From: a virus
Direction: 5' to 3' (one strand)
IMG/VR virus record: IMGVR_UViG_3300044631_002201
Span: 1-31,277 of that record
Length of the DNA stretch: 31,277 bases
The notes below the pieces were generated by a model. That model did not search any database. It worked only from the letters and a program-made list of their open reading frames with translations, and was not told the DNA's origin. A program made the translations under genes and the position numbers. Each line of letters starts with the position of its first letter. The first letter of the stretch is position 1. Below are positions 28,169 to 31,277 of this stretch, piece by piece.

Positions 28169-28269
28169 GGCTGGCGGGTGGCGGTGAACCGTTCCCGGTT
28201 CGGTCCCCTCACTGTAACCCGTGGGGCACACCCTGGCAACCCATCACCGGGTCAGTTCACACATCGTCA
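28169..28269 (-). promoter_or_regulatory. Leader cassette C
   Basis: On minus: TGACGAT (28263-28269), TTGCCA (28234-28239), 17 bp, TACAGT (28211-28216), a hairpin whose stem is GAACCG/CGGTTC with a GGAA loop (28186-28201), CCACCCGCCA and GCC before ATG. The -35 to -10 block is identical to cassette B, but the hairpin has different bases that still pair. This is what one expects if the structure rather than its sequence is kept. Confidence 0.6.
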
Positions 28270-28539
28270 CGGCAGCCGCCTCCCCAGCTCCCGCGCCCAC
28301 CGGTGATGCTCACCCGTCGGCTCACCCAGTGGCGGCGCCCCCTTCAGTGCCAGCTCCACCTGCAGGTTGGCCGCCTTGCGCTGCAGCTCAATGATCAGGT
28401 GCTGCTGCTGGTACCAGGCCTGGATCAGCTCATCGCAGCGCTCCGCCAACTGGTCCCGGCTCATGTGCGCGGCGGCGCGGCGGTCGCGTTCCATCTCGAA
28501 ACAGCTCGACAGGCTGAGGGTGAGATCGAGGCCGAGCAT
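28267..28539 (-). CDS. Hypothetical coiled-coil protein, up to 90 residues
   Basis: The frame opens with ATG 28539, but ATG 28494 (MERDRRAAAH) and ATG 28464 (MSRDQLAER) are other starts, and one of them is preferred if the divergent gene needs promoter space. The conserved-looking body (SRDQLAERCDELIQAWYQQQHLIIELQRKAANLQVELALKG) is a long helix with heptad pattern. The end (GEHHRWARELGRRLP) is basic. It runs into TGACGAT of cassette C at its stop. No function is assigned. Confidence 0.55.
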   Translation of the reverse strand: MLGLDLTLSLSSCFEMERDRRAAAHMSRDQLAERCDELIQAWYQQQHLIIELQRKAANLQVELALKGAPPLGEPTGEHHRWARELGRRLP

Positions 28540-28729
28540 GTCCGCGCAGCAGTTGGCTCAGTCTGAGCAGTGCGAACCCCCGCCCTACATCACCGTGGAG
28601 CGTGACGCCCGTGGCGGCGCCTGCTGGGTGGTGGTTGGCCTGGGCACTGAGGTGCGCTGCTACTGCGGCCAGCGAGCGGTGGCGCTGCTGAAGATGATGT
28701 GCGCCTCCAAGGGGATCCCGACGCCTTAG
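28538..28729 (+). CDS. Hypothetical protein, 63 residues, divergent from the coiled-coil gene
   Basis: ATG 28538 has GAGG at Shine-Dalgarno distance. The product has a short acidic N-terminus, then PPYITVERDARGGACWVVVGLGTEVRCYCG, then QRAVALLKMMCASKGIPTP: strands followed by a helix with three cysteines. The frame looks protein-like, and the only other plus-strand ORF here is its own N-terminal extension. Its ATG overlaps the longest possible minus start in the four bases CATG (28537-28540). Its 3' end overlaps the metallophosphoesterase stop by 4 bp. Confidence 0.5.
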   Translation: MSAQQLAQSEQCEPPPYITVERDARGGACWVVVGLGTEVRCYCGQRAVALLKMMCASKGIPTP

Positions 28730-29580
28730 GCAGTGGGAGCAGCGGTAATCTCGACGCCGCCTTTCTTCCTGGGCCTCAGCGTCAGCCAGATTCCGCCCAG
28801 CGACTTCGGCATTACGATCCGCTCCACTGCCCACCCGCCAGTGCCGGAGAACTCCTGTTTGTAGGTTCCCGTCTGCAGGTGCCAGCGCTGCTCAATCCAG
28901 ACCTTGCCGTTCTCCGCCACCCGATAGCAAGGGTGGGCCACCATGCTGCGCTCATGGTTGTGGCCGTTGATCACCAGGTCGGCATCCGGCGCCACCTGCG
29001 CATACCTGCCGCCGCCCATCGTGCCCTTGGTCACAATCCCGCCCCAAGCGCCGTGGTGGAAGAACAGCGTGCAGCGCCGCACCCGGCCGCCGTCGCGATT
29101 GTGGAACACGAACCGCACGAACCCCTGATAGCCCATGTGCTCAGTCGGTGCGCCGGCCGTGCGCATCAGACGGGTCACGTTCTCCAGCGGGTCGATCTCC
29201 TGGTGGTTGACGATCGCCGTTTCGTGATTCCCGTCGCCCATCATCAGGATCCTGTGCTGCCACGGTTTCAGCCACCCGGCTGATTCCTCAAACACCAGAT
29301 CGAAGTAATTGCCGCCTAAGTGCTCCGGTCTGATGTCACCCTTGCCGCCGCGACGGTCCTTTTTGCCCTGCATCAGGCACAGCACGTCGCCGAAGAACAG
29401 GGCGTGGCCGTTGCGATCCTGCATCTCATTGAGATGCCTGGCGAACAGCGCCCGGTCGCACTTCGGGTTGTCTAGGTGGATGTCTGAGGCCAGCAGGAAG
29501 GTCGCCGTGTCGGTGGTGACCTCATAGGGAATCCGTATCTCCAGCAGCTGAGGCGAGAGCCTGGTGGCGGTGATCGTCAC
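28726..29580 (-). CDS. Calcineurin-like metallophosphoesterase, 284 residues
   Basis: All the metal-ligand blocks of the family are present: ASDIHLD (Asp33, His35), FFGD (Asp65), GDGNHE (Asn118, His119), FFHHG (His175/176) and INGHNHER (His207, His209). Such enzymes hydrolyse phosphodiesters or phosphomonoesters with two metal ions. The phage copies are often predicted nucleases or nucleotide hydrolases. GTG 29580 overlaps the HNH stop (GTGA). It is placed between the HNH nuclease and the small genes, so a role in DNA end-processing or packaging is plausible but not shown. Confidence 0.88.
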   Translation of the reverse strand: MTITATRLSPQLLEIRIPYEVTTDTATFLLASDIHLDNPKCDRALFARHLNEMQDRNGHALFFGDVLCLMQGKKDRRGGKGDIRPEHLGGNYFDLVFEESAGWLKPWQHRILMMGDGNHETAIVNHQEIDPLENVTRLMRTAGAPTEHMGYQGFVRFVFHNRDGGRVRRCTLFFHHGAWGGIVTKGTMGGGRYAQVAPDADLVINGHNHERSMVAHPCYRVAENGKVWIEQRWHLQTGTYKQEFSGTGGWAVERIVMPKSLGGIWLTLRPRKKGGVEITAAPTA

Positions 29581-29918
29581 GGCTCAAGGGCTGGGGATAC
29601 TTCAGTGTGCAGACCACCCCCTAGCCATCCATCAATCCTGTTCTCCCGCTCGATGCAGTGCCAGGCCTGGGCAGCGAACCACTCCCGCCAGTCCGCCGAA
29701 GACTTGGCCCCGTTGCAGCGGCGGCAGGCCGGTATCAGGTTCTCCGCCACAGTCAGCCCGCCCCTAGAGCGCGGCAGCACGTGGTCAAGCGTGTCGGCTG
29801 GGTCGGTGCAGTAGGCGCACTGGTGGTTCCACTCGGCGAAGATTCGCCGCCTGAATCGGGCCTTGGTGATTTTCTTGGGCTGGAGCTCGGTCTGGTCGAT
29901 CTGGTGATCGAAGGGCAT
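29577..29918 (-). CDS. HNH endonuclease, 113 residues
   Basis: The protein carries the HNH core: zinc CAYC, then LDHVLPRSRGG (His/Asp of the active site), AENLIPACRRCNGAKSS, where the second CxxC and the catalytic His-Asn-type arrangement are seen. Phage HNH proteins of this size often assist terminase during cos cleavage, or act as free-standing homing nucleases. ATG 29918 overlaps the endolysin stop (TGATG), and the metallophosphoesterase follows by GTGA. The region before the zinc site (KKITKARFRRRIFAEWNH) is basic. Confidence 0.9.
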   Translation of the reverse strand: MPFDHQIDQTELQPKKITKARFRRRIFAEWNHQCAYCTDPADTLDHVLPRSRGGLTVAENLIPACRRCNGAKSSADWREWFAAQAWHCIERENRIDGWLGGGLHTEVSPALEP

Positions 29919-31201
29919 CAGCGCTCAGCGATGACTGCCCATCCCGTATTCGCGCCTTCCACCATCCACCGCGGGCCGAAGTTTCGCCGGCTGTATCTGG
30001 CGAACCGGGCCACGCCGCCCAGGGTGGTGCCGTTTACTAGATCGGCTTCACCGAAGGGATCGTGAACGATCAGATGGTCTCGGTCGTAGCCCACCACAAT
30101 CAGCCAGTGACCGCCGCCGGATGGTGCCGACACCGGGCCACGATGCAGGAACCCGCAGGGCACGGGCACTCCGCGGTTGATCTGCTGCTCCAGATCGGCG
30201 AACCCGGCCACCTTGGTGAACTTCGCCCGGATCCCGAAGCTCGACAGCGCCCGAATCTGCGCGGTCGGGTCGGTGGTGTCGCCGTACTGCTGGACCCGCT
30301 TGAGGTACTGATCGTCGCCATTGGCGCCCTTGAGGGTGCCGGGTTTAAGGTACTGCAGCAGCATGGCGCAGCTGGAGCTGAAACACATCCGGGCGGCTTG
30401 GGCGCGGTCGGCTGAATCCATCTGCGCATACCAAGGCACCTGCAGCGGGTTGCCGTAGCCGGTGGCCTGCTGCTGGAGCTGCACCGCCGGCCGCCCCGCC
30501 TGCGAGATCGCCGCCACTGCTCGGGCGAAGTAGGCCTCCCGATCCGCCAAGCCGTTGGCGGGGTCGCGACCGTTGACCTTTGCCGAAACCTGCCGGCAGC
30601 TGGCGCCCTGATCCACGAACGCATTGATCGCGTTCAGGTGCCACCAGAATCCGGCTGAGGTGAACGGATACCGGATCGACACGTAGGACGCCCCGTCCAT
30701 CACGCCTGGGTCTTTGATGTAGTCGGCGAAGCGCTGGTAGTTGTAGCGGCCCGTGAGCTGAATCGCCCCGGCGCCCTTGAACCGGCGACCGTCACCGGTG
30801 CGGGTGTTCCCCAGGTCCTGCCGGCCTTCGTAGGCGTCGCCGCTGGCGAGCTCCAGCATCCACCGCAGGCCGCCGGATTCGTGGCCGACCTGGGCCAGGA
30901 AGTGCCGGATCCTCGCCGGGGTGTTGATCGCGAATCTCCGCAGGCAGGAGTTGAGATCCGCCAGCTGCGACGCGCTGGGCGATCTGGTGAACACCGCCGC
31001 GGCCTGGGCCATCGTCACCAGCTCGGCATCCGGTGCCGGTGCTGCAGGGCTGCCCTGCGCCCGCCACAACTCGGTGAACTCCCGGCGCTGCTCATCGCTG
31101 GCGGCCTCCCATGCGGCCTCCCATGCGGCCAGCTGGTGAGGGGTGATGGTGCCGGCGCGGGCGACGTGCTCAGCAGCTGCGCGGAAGGTGGCGTAGGTCA
31201 T
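29918..31201 (-). CDS. Endolysin: GH19-like lysozyme/chitinase domain plus C39-like peptidase domain
   Basis: Residues 60-230 form a GH19-type domain with catalytic Glu108 in HESGG and Glu125 in AYEGR, followed by RFKGAGAIQLTGRYNY, all diagnostic. The domain cuts glycosidic bonds of peptidoglycan or chitin-like material. Residues 250-427 (VPWYAQMDSADRAQAARM, a Cys in FSSSCAML, GGGHWLIVVGYD with His365, and VHDPFG with Asp381) match a C39-like cysteine peptidase, so cell wall peptides may be cut too. The N-terminal 45 residues (AAWEAAWEAASDEQRRE) are helical with a short repeat. ATG overlaps the upstream stop. No signal peptide is seen, so a holin elsewhere is expected. Confidence 0.9.
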   Translation of the reverse strand: MTYATFRAAAEHVARAGTITPHQLAAWEAAWEAASDEQRREFTELWRAQGSPAAPAPDAELVTMAQAAAVFTRSPSASQLADLNSCLRRFAINTPARIRHFLAQVGHESGGLRWMLELASGDAYEGRQDLGNTRTGDGRRFKGAGAIQLTGRYNYQRFADYIKDPGVMDGASYVSIRYPFTSAGFWWHLNAINAFVDQGASCRQVSAKVNGRDPANGLADREAYFARAVAAISQAGRPAVQLQQQATGYGNPLQVPWYAQMDSADRAQAARMCFSSSCAMLLQYLKPGTLKGANGDDQYLKRVQQYGDTTDPTAQIRALSSFGIRAKFTKVAGFADLEQQINRGVPVPCGFLHRGPVSAPSGGGHWLIVVGYDRDHLIVHDPFGEADLVNGTTLGGVARFARYSRRNFGPRWMVEGANTGWAVIAER

Positions 31202-31277
31202 AGCAGGGAGGAAATGAAAGCGCGGTCAGGTGCGAGGCTGTCGATATTGGCCAGCATCGTGCCCCGGAACCCGTCCA
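31198..31277 (-). CDS. C-terminal fragment of the gene upstream of the endolysin (5' end outside window)
   Basis: The last 25 residues before a TGA (DGFRGTMLAN, then IDSLAPDRAFISSLL) are in frame from the right edge. The stop overlaps the endolysin ATG (ATGA), so the two genes are coupled. Too little is visible to name the protein; tail or lysis genes would be expected at this place. Confidence 0.6.
   Translation of the reverse strand, partial: DGFRGTMLANIDSLAPDRAFISSLL

Noticed and set aside
1-31277. tRNA genes, CRISPR arrays, insertion sequences or an integrase
   Set aside because: I looked for T-loop signatures, regularly spaced repeats, transposase and tyrosine/serine recombinase motifs and saw none; absence by eye is not proof.

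Overview
The window is entirely phage or prophage DNA of high GC content; I see no host housekeeping gene, no tRNA and no CRISPR array. The host is probably a GC-rich cyanobacterium of the Synechococcus/Cyanobium kind. That inference rests on the plus-strand sigma factor, whose N-terminal region 1.2 looks like cyanobacterial group 1/2 sigma factors, and on small proteins resembling those I know from Synechococcus genomes and phages. No integrase or CI-type repressor is visible, so lifestyle cannot be settled. Head genes run off the left edge and a lysis cluster enters from the right edge, both on the minus strand. The missing tail genes would join them if the genome is circular or circularly permuted.

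Layout. (1) 1-5817, minus: lambda-like head and packaging genes in the order TerS, TerL, gpW-like connector, portal, and a prohead protease/major capsid fusion that leaves the window. Upstream of TerS is a 264-bp repeat-rich stretch (5818-6081) that is the best candidate for the cos/pac region. (2) 6082-8436, minus: a gpZ-like tail protein, a J-domain protein, a Holliday-junction-resolvase-like nuclease and two unknowns. (3) 8437-8974: a 538-bp non-coding block packed with TTTGGGACA motifs in both orientations, a 22-bp perfect palindrome and an AT-rich core. It lies next to the primase/helicase gene and is a strong candidate replication origin. (4) 8975-11683, minus: PrimPol/DUF3987 replication protein and a ribbon-helix-helix (RHH) protein, divergent from (5) 11718-15542, plus: a mini GIY-YIG protein, SF2 helicase, second RHH protein, ERF annealing protein, a possible ssDNA-binding protein and a RecB-like exonuclease. 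(6) 15518-22802: a third RHH protein on minus, then a long plus-strand run of tightly overlapping small genes. It includes two winged-helix proteins, paralogous 41-residue membrane proteins, a MazG/DUF5664-type nucleotide pyrophosphohydrolase and a 790-residue double glycosyltransferase. (7) 22806-25312, minus: small genes and a Gp157-family protein. (8) 25403-26678, plus: the phage sigma factor and a small gene. (9) 26779-31277, mostly minus: small genes, a metallophosphoesterase, an HNH nuclease and a two-domain endolysin.

How the parts fit. ERF, exonuclease, Gp157, resolvase-like nuclease and primase form a replication/recombination module. At least seven transcription units on both strands share one promoter/leader architecture: often TGACGA upstream, then a GGGTGCA-like box, a TAKGRT or TACAGT -10 box, a small hairpin of variable sequence, and CCACTCGCCA directly before the start codon in place of a clear Shine-Dalgarno sequence. 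One copy lies between the sigma gene and its divergent neighbour, so these units may form a regulon read by the phage sigma factor. This leader family, the iteron-rich origin and the RHH-controlled divergent start-codon operator are the most notable new-looking features.
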